Shown piece after piece: positions 1 through 8,136 of a stretch of DNA of 64,000 nt. Source of the DNA: Sphingopyxis sp. (GTDB lineage Bacteria > Pseudomonadota > Alphaproteobacteria > Sphingomonadales > Sphingomonadaceae). The notes beneath the pieces are model-generated. The model saw only the letters and a program-made list of their open reading frames with translations, was not told the DNA's origin and searched no databases. Made by a program: the position numbers and the translations under genes. Position 1 is the stretch's first letter. The number at the start of each line of letters is the position of its first letter. Location: assembly GCF_016704835.1 (NCBI RefSeq), contig NZ_JADIZJ010000001.1, positions 915,001-979,000 on the forward strand, written 5' to 3'.

Positions 1-363
1 CGGGATCGAATAAAGCGTGATCACCGAAAAGATGTGAATCGGGCCAATGCCGCCGGTCAGCCCGCGCAGCCAGAAGCTGTCCAGCGCGGTCACCAGCATC
101 AGCAGCGCCCACACGCGCCCCGCCATCTTGTGGCCGCGCGTCCCCTTGCGCGCCCACAGGACGAAGGCACCGAGCGGTACCGCGGGGATCACTGTACCCA
201 AATGAATCCACAGCGCCCAAGCGGGGGTACGATATTCGCCCTGCCCGCGCATCAGATAGCCGAGCGCCAGCACCGCGGCAGTAGCGGCGGCGGTCTGGAT
301 TATGGCGCGCACAAGGGGTGCGTGACGGTGGATCGGCGACGTGGCTTCGGCTTGGACAATCAT
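1..363 (-). CDS. DUF2306-type membrane protein (N-terminal part)
   Basis: This gene runs off the left edge of the window, so only its first 121 codons are visible. The reading frame starts at the ATG complementary to 361-363 and stays open to base 1. The product is strongly hydrophobic, with about four membrane segments (near residues 19-38, 48-67, 80-96 and 104-118) and short charged loops, including a GHKMAGR loop of the kind found in the DUF2306 family of inner-membrane proteins of unknown function. It is divergent from the membrane-bound LytTR regulator at 509, with a 145-base gap that must hold both promoters. In related genomes small membrane proteins are often paired with such LytTR proteins, so a regulatory link is likely but is inference. 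Family assignment is from pattern recognition only. Confidence 0.75.
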   Translation of the reverse strand, partial: MIVQAEATSPIHRHAPLVRAIIQTAAATAAVLALGYLMRGQGEYRTPAWALWIHLGTVIPAVPLGAFVLWARKGTRGHKMAGRVWALLMLVTALDSFWLRGLTGGIGPIHIFSVITLYSIP

Positions 364-508
364 CAGACATTTCCTTGCTGGTCGATACGCCGCAAATGCC
401 GCAGCGCGGTTCACGGGCAATCGGCACTTCGCAGATCCGGCCAGAAACTTCGCGAATCCGGCCTGCCTGCCAATTGACGAAGCGCGAATCGACAGCCAGA
501 CCGGCGCC

Positions 509-1291
509 ATGGCGCGAAAAATTGCGATCGAAAGCTTCCTGATGATCGTTGCAGGGATTGTCCTCGCGCTGATCGGCCCGTTCGGTAGTTACGAACTGCC
601 GCTGGTGCAGCGGCTGATCCTGTGGCCGCTGATGATCCTGTGCGGCTATCCGATCTTCAGCGGCCTCGGCGCGGTCGCGCGCTGGCTCGCCGAGACGGTG
701 CGTATCCCCTATGCGGTAACCATAGCGATGGGGCTGATTGTCGGGGCGATGCCGATGACGATGCTCGTCATGCTGTTGTGGTTCCGGGCTCCGTTGGGTC
801 AGGCGCTGCAATCGCCGATGCTCGGCCCGCTCTATCTGCAGGTGCTGGTTATCGGGGTGATCATCTACGCGGCAATGTATCTGCTGTTCCGCCCCGCGGC
901 CGATCCCGCGCCCGCGGCGGTGCCGGTTGCTCGGCCGACACCACAGCCCATCTCAGTAGAGGCTGAACGCGGTGCCGCTGGACCTGCCGCGTCGACCCTG
1001 CCGCTCCCGCCCGGTTTTGGTCCGGTCCGCGCTCTCAAGGGCGAGGACCATTATGTTCGTGTCATCGGCGAAGGCCGTGAAGAGCTGGTCCTGATGCGCA
1101 TGGGCGACGCAATCGAACGGCTGGGCAGCGCCGACGGGCTGCGCGTCCATCGCAGCTGGTGGGTCGCCCGCGCGGGCATTTCCGCTGTACGCCGCGACGG
1201 GCGTTCCGCGACCATCACGCTAGTGAACGGGCAGGAAGCGCCGGTCGCGCGCGACATGATGCCAGCCTTGCGCGCAGCAGGATGGCTTTAA
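509..1291 (+). CDS. Membrane-anchored LytTR-type DNA-binding regulator
   Basis: The protein has 260 residues. The first 130 or so contain four hydrophobic helices (about 9-26, 34-55, 68-92 and 107-127), followed by a proline/alanine-rich linker (about 130-160) and a C-terminal LytTR DNA-binding domain (about 165-255) with the typical GEDHYVRV and RVHRSWWV segments. The frame is open further upstream, but the ATG at 509 starts directly before the first helix and avoids overlap with the divergent promoter region, so I prefer it. LytTR proteins normally bind direct repeats upstream of their targets; this one would act from the membrane and has no receiver domain. The divergent DUF2306 protein is the obvious candidate target or partner. 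Confidence 0.8.
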   Translation: MARKIAIESFLMIVAGIVLALIGPFGSYELPLVQRLILWPLMILCGYPIFSGLGAVARWLAETVRIPYAVTIAMGLIVGAMPMTMLVMLLWFRAPLGQALQSPMLGPLYLQVLVIGVIIYAAMYLLFRPAADPAPAAVPVARPTPQPISVEAERGAAGPAASTLPLPPGFGPVRALKGEDHYVRVIGEGREELVLMRMGDAIERLGSADGLRVHRSWWVARAGISAVRRDGRSATITLVNGQEAPVARDMMPALRAAGWL

Positions 1292-1364
1292 GCTCTTCCC
1301 CTATCGCGCCCCGCTGGCTAAGGGGCGCGCAATCCTATTCCGCCGCGAAAGGGCCGCGCACCCC

Positions 1365-2300
1365 ATGAAACTGATCTCCGGCAACAGCAATCTTCCCCTC
1401 GCCCGCGCGATCGCGGACTATCTGGAACTGCCGCTGACCGATACCAGCGTGCGCCGCTTTGCCGATGAGGAAGTGTTCGTCGAAATCCACGAAAATGTCC
1501 GTGGTCAGGATGTCTTCATCGTCCAGCCGACCAACTTCCCCGCCAACGACAATCTCATGGAATTGCTGATCATCACCGACGCACTGCGCCGCGCCTCGGC
1601 GAAACGCATCACCGCCGTCGTGCCCTATTTCGGCTATGCCCGCCAGGACCGCAAACCCGGCCCGCGCACGCCCATTTCCGCCAAGCTGGTCGCCAATCTG
1701 ATTACCACCTCGGGCGCCGACCGGGTGCTCGCGATCGACCTGCACGCCGGGCAGATCCAGGGCTTTTTCGACATCCCGACCGACAATCTTTACGCCGCAC
1801 CGGTGATGAGCGCCGACATCCAGGCACGCTTTGCCGGCAAGAATTTGATGGTCGTGTCGCCCGACGTCGGCGGCGTGGTCCGCGCCCGCGCGCTCGCCAA
1901 GCGGCTCGACAATGCGCCGCTGGCGATCGTCGACAAGCGCCGCGAACGCGCCGGCGAATCGGAAGTCATGAACATCATCGGCGACGTGAAGGGGCGCTTT
2001 TGTATCCTGATCGATGACATCGTCGATTCAGCGGGAACGCTGTGCAACGCCGCCGCGGCGCTGAAAGCTGCGGGAGCCGAAGGGGTAGTCGCTTATTGCA
2101 CGCACGGCGTGTTGTCGGGCGGCGCGGTCGCGCGCGTCGAGGCGAGCGAGCTGACCGAACTGGTCATCACCGATTCGATCCAGCCGACCGACGCGGTCAA
2201 TGACAGCGCCAAGGTCCGCGCGCTCACTGTCGCGCCGCTGCTCGGCGAAGCGATCAAACGCATCGCCGACGAATCGAGCGTCTCCTCGCTGTTCGACTGA
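1365..2300 (+). CDS. prs: Ribose-phosphate pyrophosphokinase
   Basis: This 311-residue protein makes phosphoribosyl pyrophosphate from ribose 5-phosphate and ATP, the precursor for purines, pyrimidines, histidine, tryptophan and NAD. Class I features are visible: the YARQDRKPGPRTPIS flexible region (about 91-105), the DLHAGQ metal site (125-130), KRR (191-193) and the PRPP-binding loop DDIVDSAGTL (217-226). Length and start match the family. The gene lies 73 bases after the LytTR gene and ends 4 bases before the convergent TetR gene, so it is probably transcribed alone. Confidence 0.96.
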   Translation: MKLISGNSNLPLARAIADYLELPLTDTSVRRFADEEVFVEIHENVRGQDVFIVQPTNFPANDNLMELLIITDALRRASAKRITAVVPYFGYARQDRKPGPRTPISAKLVANLITTSGADRVLAIDLHAGQIQGFFDIPTDNLYAAPVMSADIQARFAGKNLMVVSPDVGGVVRARALAKRLDNAPLAIVDKRRERAGESEVMNIIGDVKGRFCILIDDIVDSAGTLCNAAAALKAAGAEGVVAYCTHGVLSGGAVARVEASELTELVITDSIQPTDAVNDSAKVRALTVAPLLGEAIKRIADESSVSSLFD

Positions 2301-2304
2301 TCGG

Positions 2305-2847
2305 TTACCGCGCCAGCACGGCGCCGACGATCGATTCCAGTTCGCGGCGAAAAGCCGCATGATCGGGCGCCGCGTGGGCCAGTCCCTTCGCAGTCCAGCA
2401 CAGCGCCTGCGCCAGGCTGCCGGCGCGCGCGACCGCGGTGCCGGGACCGCCACGCCGGATCGCGTTTGCCATCGCCGCCACGAGTCTGCGTTCGACCGCG
2501 CGCACCGCTTCACCGGGGTCGGCCGCCGCCATTGGGGCAACTTCGATTCCATGCGGCGAAGCGCGCAGAATAACCATGTGCTGGCCGACCCAAGCGTCGA
2601 GTGCGGTCAGCAACCGCGCGACGAGGGCAGCGGCGGGATTTTCCAGAGCGCGCAACGCCTCCGCCAGCGACCGGTCGATCAGCGATTGGATGGCCCAGTC
2701 GAGCAGCGCGCGCTTCGACCCAAATCGATTGTAGAGCGACTGACGCGACACCCCGGTTGCCTGCGCCAGATCCTCCATCGACGCCTTGCGAAACCCGGTG
2801 CGCGCGACAACAGTCAAAAGAACATCGGCGGAAATTCGGTCGGGCAT
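2305..2847 (-). CDS. TetR-family transcriptional regulator
   Basis: The 180-residue product has an N-terminal TetR helix-turn-helix (about residues 20-45, with the pattern MEDLAQATGVSRQSLYNRFG) and a helical ligand-binding half rich in alanine and arginine. A TTG lies two codons upstream, but the ATG at 2847 is preferred. The gene is divergent from the hisN-like gene at 2964 with a 116-base gap, and convergent with prs. Repression of its own promoter or of the phosphatase is possible, but no operator palindrome was identified with confidence. Ligand unknown. Confidence 0.85.
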   Translation of the reverse strand: MPDRISADVLLTVVARTGFRKASMEDLAQATGVSRQSLYNRFGSKRALLDWAIQSLIDRSLAEALRALENPAAALVARLLTALDAWVGQHMVILRASPHGIEVAPMAAADPGEAVRAVERRLVAAMANAIRRGGPGTAVARAGSLAQALCWTAKGLAHAAPDHAAFRRELESIVGAVLAR

Positions 2848-2963
2848 AAGCAAAATGTTACAGATTATATGCTGTTTGTAAAATTGATATATTCGGTTCT
2901 CACGATGCCGTCACGGCCGTCTGGGGCTGGCGGGATCTGTCGTGCTGCGCTAGCGCCGGTGGC

Positions 2964-3746
2964 ATGACGATGTCCTCCGACCTCACGCTTGCCCATCGCC
3001 TCGCCGACACTGCGGGTGATGTGATCCGCCCGCTGTTTCGCGCCGCCTTTGCTCATGAAGCCAAAGCCGATGCGTCGCCGGTCACCGAGGCCGATCGCGC
3101 TGCCGAAGCGGCGATGCGCCGTCTGCTCGATGCCGAGGCGCCGCGCGACGGGATCATCGGCGAGGAATTTGGCGCCGAACGCCCCGACGCGGCGCGCCAA
3201 TGGGTGCTCGACCCGATCGACGGCACGGTGAGCTTCATGGCGGGCCGGCCGATATTCGGCACCCTGATCGCGCTGCTCCAGGACGGCTGGCCGGTACTCG
3301 GCATCATCGACCAGCCGATCAGCGGCGAACGCTGGGCTGGCGCGCTGGGACAGCCAACCTTGTTCAACGGCAAGCTCGCGCGCACCCGAACCTGCCGCGA
3401 TCTCGCCGACGCCGCGCTTGCCACCACCGGCCCGCAATATTTCGCCGATCATGACGCTGAACATTTCATGGCGCTCGCGGCCAAGACCGCACACAAAAGG
3501 CTGATCTTCGGCGGTGACTGTTACAATTACGGCCTGCTCGCCAGCGGCCATGTCGATCTGGTTGTCGAAGCGGGCCTGAAGCTCCACGATTTTGCAGCGC
3601 TCGTCCCCATCGTCGAAGGCGCGGGCGGGACGATGTGCGACTGGAACGGCGATCCGCTCAACGCCGACAGTGCAGGCCATGTCATTGCACTCGGCGACCC
3701 GGCGCGGCTCGAGGATGTAATCGAGGGACTCGCCTGCTCGCACTGA
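2964..3746 (+). CDS. hisN: Inositol-monophosphatase-family phosphatase, probable histidinol-phosphatase
   Basis: The 260-residue protein shows the metal-dependent FIG/IMPase fold signatures: GEE (66-68), WVLDPIDGT (80-88) with the metal-binding aspartates, and a C-terminal KLHDFAAL motif holding the third metal ligand. Within this superfamily the WVLDPIDGTVSF variant and the overall length fit the HisN type that converts histidinol phosphate to histidinol in actinobacteria and alphaproteobacteria. An inositol-1-phosphatase or other sugar-phosphate phosphatase cannot be excluded from sequence alone. No other his gene is nearby. A second ATG sits two codons in (2970). Confidence 0.8.
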   Translation: MTMSSDLTLAHRLADTAGDVIRPLFRAAFAHEAKADASPVTEADRAAEAAMRRLLDAEAPRDGIIGEEFGAERPDAARQWVLDPIDGTVSFMAGRPIFGTLIALLQDGWPVLGIIDQPISGERWAGALGQPTLFNGKLARTRTCRDLADAALATTGPQYFADHDAEHFMALAAKTAHKRLIFGGDCYNYGLLASGHVDLVVEAGLKLHDFAALVPIVEGAGGTMCDWNGDPLNADSAGHVIALGDPARLEDVIEGLACSH

Positions 3747-3764
3747 CGCGCGGCAACATCGGCG

Positions 3765-5975
3765 TCAGAAAATTCCGAGGAACTTCTTGCGCTGCTTGCC
3801 GCCTTCGTCCTTCGATTGCTTGCCGTCCTCCGACTTAGCCGTCGTGCCTTTGCCGACATCATCGCGCGCTTCGCCCTTCGTCGTGCGCTGCGCACTGGCG
3901 CGAGCGCCGGCGAGAATCGGACCGCATTGCGCCGATTTGGCATCACCCGGATCGATGAAGGGAATGATCGCAGCGACCGGAGTGGCGACGATCGCGAGGC
4001 CGAGCCCTGCGCCCGCACGGCCCATCAGCTGGTCGCTAATCGGGTCGATGCGCGGCGCGGCAAAATAGCCGCCGACGCTGACCGGCGATTGGCCTGAAAA
4101 CAGGCTGAATTTCTTGCCGTCGGCGCGCACCGCCATATCGATCGCCTCGGTGCGGAAGGAAAAGCCGCCGCGCCCGACCATCACATTCTTTTGCGTGTCG
4201 ATCAGGATCGGATCGGCAGCGCCGACGCCATTGCGAACGGTGAAGGCGATCACCCCGCAATTGATCTCGACCGGCTTCTTCAATTTGTCCTCGAACAATT
4301 TCTGCACAAAGGTGCCGACATCGAGCTCGGCGAGCTGGATGTTGCGCGTCCAGAAACTGCCCTGCGGCAGGACGAAAGCCATGCGGCCGTTCGAACTGGC
4401 AAGCGATTGGCGCAGGCTGTCGCCATGACCGACCATCTGGATGCGGCCGCTGACGGTACCGGTCGTCCCCGATTCGGCTACCCCGAACCGCGCCAGCAAG
4501 GTGCCAAGCCGCGTCGGTGACAGGCGGATATCATAGGCGGTACGCACGACCGCGGGGCGTGAATCGATCGAAACGGCGCTCGCCACTTTGCCGCCCGCAA
4601 GCAGGAAGGTCAGCGGCTTCATTTCCATCAGCCCGCGCTTGAGCGATAGCGTCATATCGACGTTGCTGACCGGGAAGCTTTCGGCGCGTACCTGCGCGAC
4701 CTTGTAGCGCAGGTCAGCGTCGAAGGCCTTGAGCGCGTCGGCACGGAGCGGCGAGTCAGGAAGAACGCGCGGGCGTCCGCGAACGGTCTTGATCACGCCG
4801 CCCGTTCCCATCCGGTCGAGCCGGTCGACCTCGTAACCGATGAACGGCCCGGCATCGATGATGTTGAGCGACCGCGTGGTAAGGTCGGCGTTCAGATAGA
4901 CACGCCCGTTGGGCATACTGACCGCGAATGTCCCCGCGAGGTCGCTGTCGCCGAAAACGCCTTTCAGGCTGGTGAACTTCCAGACGGTGCCGTCGTAACC
5001 GAGCTTCGACGTCGCGCGGTAGCGGCGCGTATCGGGGATCGCGACCCCTAAGAAATCGAACAAGCGCGACAAGTTGGCGCCGCGCGCTGTCAGCGCCAGA
5101 TCGGCGCCGACCAGTTCGGTCGGGCCGGGCAGCGTGCCGACCAGATCAACGGTATTGCCGAGTCCGATCGCGCGCATCGTCAGCCGATTCTTGCCGCCCG
5201 CAACGGTCTGGTTGGGCGACGACAACCGCCCCGTCAGCGTGAAAGGCTGCGCCCGCATCGTCCCGCGCCCGTTGAACCCGATCGCCTCGTCGATCCGGCT
5301 GCCGGTCGAACGCACGGTGTCGATATCGATATCGGCGAACAGGCGCAGTCGCGGGTCGCGGTAGGTCAGCCCGCTCTTGGTGATCGCAGCGCGCTCGATC
5401 GTCGGCAGGTTCAGCGGCTCGGGTGGCCGATTGGGATCGCCAAAGGTCCAGCTATTATGCTTGTTCTGCGCATCCCATTCGAGTGCCACCTGCGCCTGGT
5501 CGATATCGGCAAAGGTCATCACGCGCCTGCCAAAGATCAGCGATATGGTGGCGAGCCGCGTGTCAACGCGGCGGGCGGTAAAAAACTGTTTCGCCTGCGC
5601 CCATTCGGGGTTCGCGATGCGGACATCTTCGGCGAGGAACTTGACGTTGAACGGCGCGAAATAGAGCTGGAAGTCGCCGCCGATCGCGACCTGCCGTTCC
5701 AGCTGCGACGACGCGATGCTCTCGAACGTGCCTTTCAGAAAGCGTCCCTTGGTAATGAACAGCACCAGCCAGATCGTCACCAGCAGCAGCAAAATGATCG
5801 CCGCTGTTCGCACCGCGATACGCACTGCGCGCGGGCGCTTCTCCAACCAGTGCGGGGTCCAGATGCGGCGCGCGACGGTCGATGGGACGCTGAAACCGCG
5901 CGATTGGGGCAGCCCGCCGCCGGGATCGGCAGTCGCGGCGGGCGGACGGCCCATCTGTCCGGTAGGCAGGGTCAT
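3765..5975 (-). CDS. AsmA-family inner-membrane protein
   Basis: The protein has 736 residues. An N-terminal cytoplasmic part is followed by one membrane helix (about 55-75), after which a long periplasmic region carries the beta-rich AsmA pattern; the segment after the helix (GRFLKGTFESIASSQLERQV) is typical of the family. The C-terminal tail is rich in lysine and polar residues. AsmA-like proteins are thought to bridge the envelope and affect phospholipid transport or outer-membrane assembly. The frame extends further upstream to 6395, but this would overlap rpmI; the ATG at 5975 is the sensible start. It is convergent with hisN (18 bases apart) and divergent from rpmI. Confidence 0.88.
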   Translation of the reverse strand: MTLPTGQMGRPPAATADPGGGLPQSRGFSVPSTVARRIWTPHWLEKRPRAVRIAVRTAAIILLLLVTIWLVLFITKGRFLKGTFESIASSQLERQVAIGGDFQLYFAPFNVKFLAEDVRIANPEWAQAKQFFTARRVDTRLATISLIFGRRVMTFADIDQAQVALEWDAQNKHNSWTFGDPNRPPEPLNLPTIERAAITKSGLTYRDPRLRLFADIDIDTVRSTGSRIDEAIGFNGRGTMRAQPFTLTGRLSSPNQTVAGGKNRLTMRAIGLGNTVDLVGTLPGPTELVGADLALTARGANLSRLFDFLGVAIPDTRRYRATSKLGYDGTVWKFTSLKGVFGDSDLAGTFAVSMPNGRVYLNADLTTRSLNIIDAGPFIGYEVDRLDRMGTGGVIKTVRGRPRVLPDSPLRADALKAFDADLRYKVAQVRAESFPVSNVDMTLSLKRGLMEMKPLTFLLAGGKVASAVSIDSRPAVVRTAYDIRLSPTRLGTLLARFGVAESGTTGTVSGRIQMVGHGDSLRQSLASSNGRMAFVLPQGSFWTRNIQLAELDVGTFVQKLFEDKLKKPVEINCGVIAFTVRNGVGAADPILIDTQKNVMVGRGGFSFRTEAIDMAVRADGKKFSLFSGQSPVSVGGYFAAPRIDPISDQLMGRAGAGLGLAIVATPVAAIIPFIDPGDAKSAQCGPILAGARASAQRTTKGEARDDVGKGTTAKSEDGKQSKDEGGKQRKKFLGIF

Positions 5976-6029
5976 GCGCTGTGAACGGCTGCAAACCCCC
6001 TTGGTTCCGGTGGCTCGCGCCCGAATCGC

Positions 6030-6058
6030 TTGCATTTCAGCTACCGGCTCGCTAAGCG
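6030..6058 (+). promoter_or_regulatory. Candidate promoter for rpmI-rplT
   Basis: TTGCAT (6030-6035) and TAAGCG (6053-6058) are separated by 17 bases and would give a leader of about 70 bases before rpmI. The -10 resembles the TAGGGG-type -10 sites in front of rpsL and rho in this window. Prediction by eye only. Confidence 0.35.
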
Positions 6059-6134
6059 CCCCGCTTCCGATTGTGTCGGCTGGCTGAAAGGGCTGCCAGG
6101 CCGATACGCAAACGGACTTCCAAAGGAGACCAAA

Positions 6135-6338
6135 ATGCCCAAAATGAAGACCAAGAGCGGTGTGAAGAAACGCTTCAAATTCACCGCGTCGGGCAAAGTG
6201 AAGCACGGCGTTGCCGGCAAGCGTCACCGCCTGATTTCGCACAATTCCAAATATATCCGCACCAACCGCGGCACCAGCGTGCTGAGCGATTCGGATGTGG
6301 CCCATGTGCGCCTCTGGGCGCCCTACGGTCTGAAGTAA
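6135..6338 (+). CDS. rpmI: 50S ribosomal protein L35
   Basis: The 67-residue basic protein starts MPKMKTKSGVKKRFK and has the L35 signatures KHRL-like (GKRHRL) and the conserved C-terminal half. A clear ribosome binding site (AAAGGAG at 6122-6128) supports the start at 6135. It is the first gene of the rpmI-rplT pair, 13 bases from rplT. The usual upstream partner infC is not here. Confidence 0.97.
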   Translation: MPKMKTKSGVKKRFKFTASGKVKHGVAGKRHRLISHNSKYIRTNRGTSVLSDSDVAHVRLWAPYGLK

Positions 6339-6351
6339 GGAGCGCTGAGGA

Positions 6352-6717
6352 ATGTCACGCATCAAACGCGGCGTCACCACGCGCGCCAAGCACAAACGCG
6401 TATTGGAACAGGCGAAGGGCTTTTACGGCCGTCGCAAGAACACCATTCGTATCGCCAAGCAGGCGGTCGAAAAGGCCGGCCAATACGCCTATCGCGACCG
6501 CAAGGTTAAGAAGCGCAACTTCCGCGGCCTGTGGATCCAGCGCATCAACGCCGCGGTTCGCGCCGAAGGCCTGACCTATTCGCAGTTCATGCACGGCGTG
6601 AAGCTGGCCGGGATCGATCTCGACCGGAAAATCATGGCTGATCTGGCGATGAACGAGGGGGCGGTCTTCACCACGATCATCGCCCAGGCGAAAGCGGCGC
6701 TGCCCAAGGCAGCCTGA
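6352..6717 (+). CDS. rplT: 50S ribosomal protein L20
   Basis: The 121-residue product is a basic 23S-rRNA-binding protein needed for early 50S assembly; in other bacteria it also represses its own operon translationally. It begins MSRIKRGVTTRAKHKR and is collinear with the family over its full length. A strong terminator follows 29 bases after the stop codon, which ends the operon before pheST. In many related genomes pheST follows directly; here a VOC/TetR/AraC block lies in between. Confidence 0.98.
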   Translation: MSRIKRGVTTRAKHKRVLEQAKGFYGRRKNTIRIAKQAVEKAGQYAYRDRKVKKRNFRGLWIQRINAAVRAEGLTYSQFMHGVKLAGIDLDRKIMADLAMNEGAVFTTIIAQAKAALPKAA

Positions 6718-6745
6718 CGCTTTTTAGCTACGCGCCAAGAAACAA

Positions 6746-6773
6746 GGGCGGTCCCGACGGGGCCGCCCTTTTT
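6746..6773 (+). terminator. Rho-independent terminator of rpmI-rplT
   Basis: A 10-bp stem (GGGCGGTCCC with GGGGCCGCCC, one G-T pair) with a 3-base loop is followed by five T residues. It sits 29 bases after rplT and also lies just behind the convergent VOC gene. Confidence 0.9.
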
Positions 6774-6780
6774 CGTTGGG

Positions 6781-7137
6781 CTAGGCGATGACCCTGCCAA
6801 CGCGCACCAGCAGACCGCTAGGGTCGCTCACGGCGAACTCATAGGTTCCCCATGGCTTGGCGTTCGGACTGCCTTCCTCGATGATCAACTCGCGCACCGC
6901 ATCGGCGACCGCATCGACATCATCGACATAGAGGTACAAGCCGAACGGATTATCCTCGACATGCCTGGGCCAGCCGGGCGACAACGTCAGATGCAAATGC
7001 CATCCCCTGCCATCCGTCAGGATACGGTAGTGACCATAGTCGCTCGTCACGTCGAAACCGAGCCGTCGGTAAAAGGCTTCGCTCGCGTCGAGATCGCTGC
7101 TGGGAACGATGGCAACCGCGTAATGATCTTCGGCCAT
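6781..7137 (-). CDS. VOC-superfamily (glyoxalase/bleomycin-resistance-like) protein
   Basis: This 118-residue protein has the beta-alpha-beta-beta-beta pattern of the vicinal-oxygen-chelate fold: a first module near residues 5-50 (SSDLDASEAFYRRLGFDV) and a second ending in VSDPSGLLVRVG. Such proteins bind metals or small molecules, or act as dioxygenases, lyases or antibiotic-binding proteins; the substrate cannot be told. It is divergent from the TetR gene at 7303, which probably controls it. Confidence 0.82.
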   Translation of the reverse strand: MAEDHYAVAIVPSSDLDASEAFYRRLGFDVTSDYGHYRILTDGRGWHLHLTLSPGWPRHVEDNPFGLYLYVDDVDAVADAVRELIIEEGSPNAKPWGTYEFAVSDPSGLLVRVGRVIA

Positions 7138-7302
7138 ATAAACTCCAACCTGATGTTCATGTCTGGATTTCGCGCAGTTTCAGTCGGCTGACGAGTCCGA
7201 ATTGCCCGTCGAGCCGAGATGTCGGACGCTGGCGGCCAAATGTCCGGGACCGCCAGGAAACCGGGTGTCGCGCGATCGGCGTCGGCGGCGTATATCGGGT
7301 CG

Positions 7303-7830
7303 ATGCGCCAAACCCCCTCCACTGACCAGCGAGCCTTGCGGACAAGGCAGTCCCTTCTCGACGCGTTCGTCGGGCTGATATTGGGTCGCCGATACGAGAC
7401 TATTCGCGTCACCCACCTTGTCGCCGCGGCGGGTGTCGGGCGTGCAACCTTCTATGAGCATTTTCGCAGCAAGGACGACATCCTGTTGTCCGCAATGGAA
7501 CCCGTCCTGCTGGCGCTGGCAACCGCGGCTTCAGGCCGCGCCGCGCGGTCTTACGTCCGCAGCACGATCAGCCATTTATGGGAGCGGAGATCGCTGGGGC
7601 GGACGATACTGAATTCCGCCACTGGCCCGATCGTGCAGCGCCGTCTGGCGGCGATGATTCTGACGCATATCGCGCGAGCGGCGCCCGCTGATATCGCCCC
7701 GTCGATCCGGGCGACCGGCATCGCCGCGGCGCAGCTTTCCATGTTGCGAAGCTGGCTGATCGGTGAGGCAAGTTGTACCGCAGAAGAGATGACCGATCGC
7801 ATGATCGACTGCGCGAAACTCATCGCCTAG
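7303..7830 (+). CDS. TetR-family transcriptional regulator
   Basis: The product from the ATG at 7303 has 175 residues; an ATG at 7219 would add 28 residues of low-complexity sequence and is less likely. The N-terminal HTH is clear (about residues 15-50, with RVTHLVAAAGVGRATFYEHF). The rest is a helical effector-binding region without a recognised ligand. Divergent arrangement with the VOC gene (165-base gap) suggests it represses that gene and itself. Confidence 0.85.
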   Translation: MRQTPSTDQRALRTRQSLLDAFVGLILGRRYETIRVTHLVAAAGVGRATFYEHFRSKDDILLSAMEPVLLALATAASGRAARSYVRSTISHLWERRSLGRTILNSATGPIVQRRLAAMILTHIARAAPADIAPSIRATGIAAAQLSMLRSWLIGEASCTAEEMTDRMIDCAKLIA

Positions 7831-8136
7831 CCCACTTTCGGGCATCGCCGGAAAAATCGTCGGCATGAAACGAAGAAGCGGCGCGAGGCTTACGCTTCGC
7901 GCCGCTTCGACAATGGTTCCAGTGGAAACCATCGCCCCCCCGCCCGTTCCGAAAAGCCGTGGGTCGCAGAAAGCTGCCGGCCGGGTGAAGTCCTTAAAGT
8001 GGTGCCCGCTCAAAGACACCCCGAACCATGATCGGCGCAACTATGCAGAAGTTGGTGCGCAGAAAATTGTACAAACCCGACATGGAATGACGTCAAAATA
8101 TTGTTTTTCGTCATTAATGCTCGTTAGAGGAGCGTG
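7831..8136. other. 306-base intergenic gap with one strong inverted repeat
   Basis: The gap separates the TetR and AraC genes. Apart from the hairpin at 7875-7908, I see no reading frame with a plausible start and no tRNA. An AT-rich stretch at 8085-8125, before the AraC gene, may hold that gene's promoter, with a ribosome binding site AGAGGAG at 8126-8132. Confidence 0.6.
7875..7908. terminator. Strong hairpin, probable terminator of the TetR gene
   Basis: A 15-bp stem with one G-T pair (GAAGCGGCGCGAGGC against GCTTCGCGCCGCTTC) encloses a TTAC loop. There is no T-tract on the + strand, so it may be a processing or Rho-assisted terminator, or a repeat element, rather than a classical intrinsic terminator. 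Confidence 0.55.

Noticed and set aside
5976..6395. Upstream extension of the AsmA frame to 6395
   Set aside because: It would cover rpmI on the other strand and lacks the family N-terminus.
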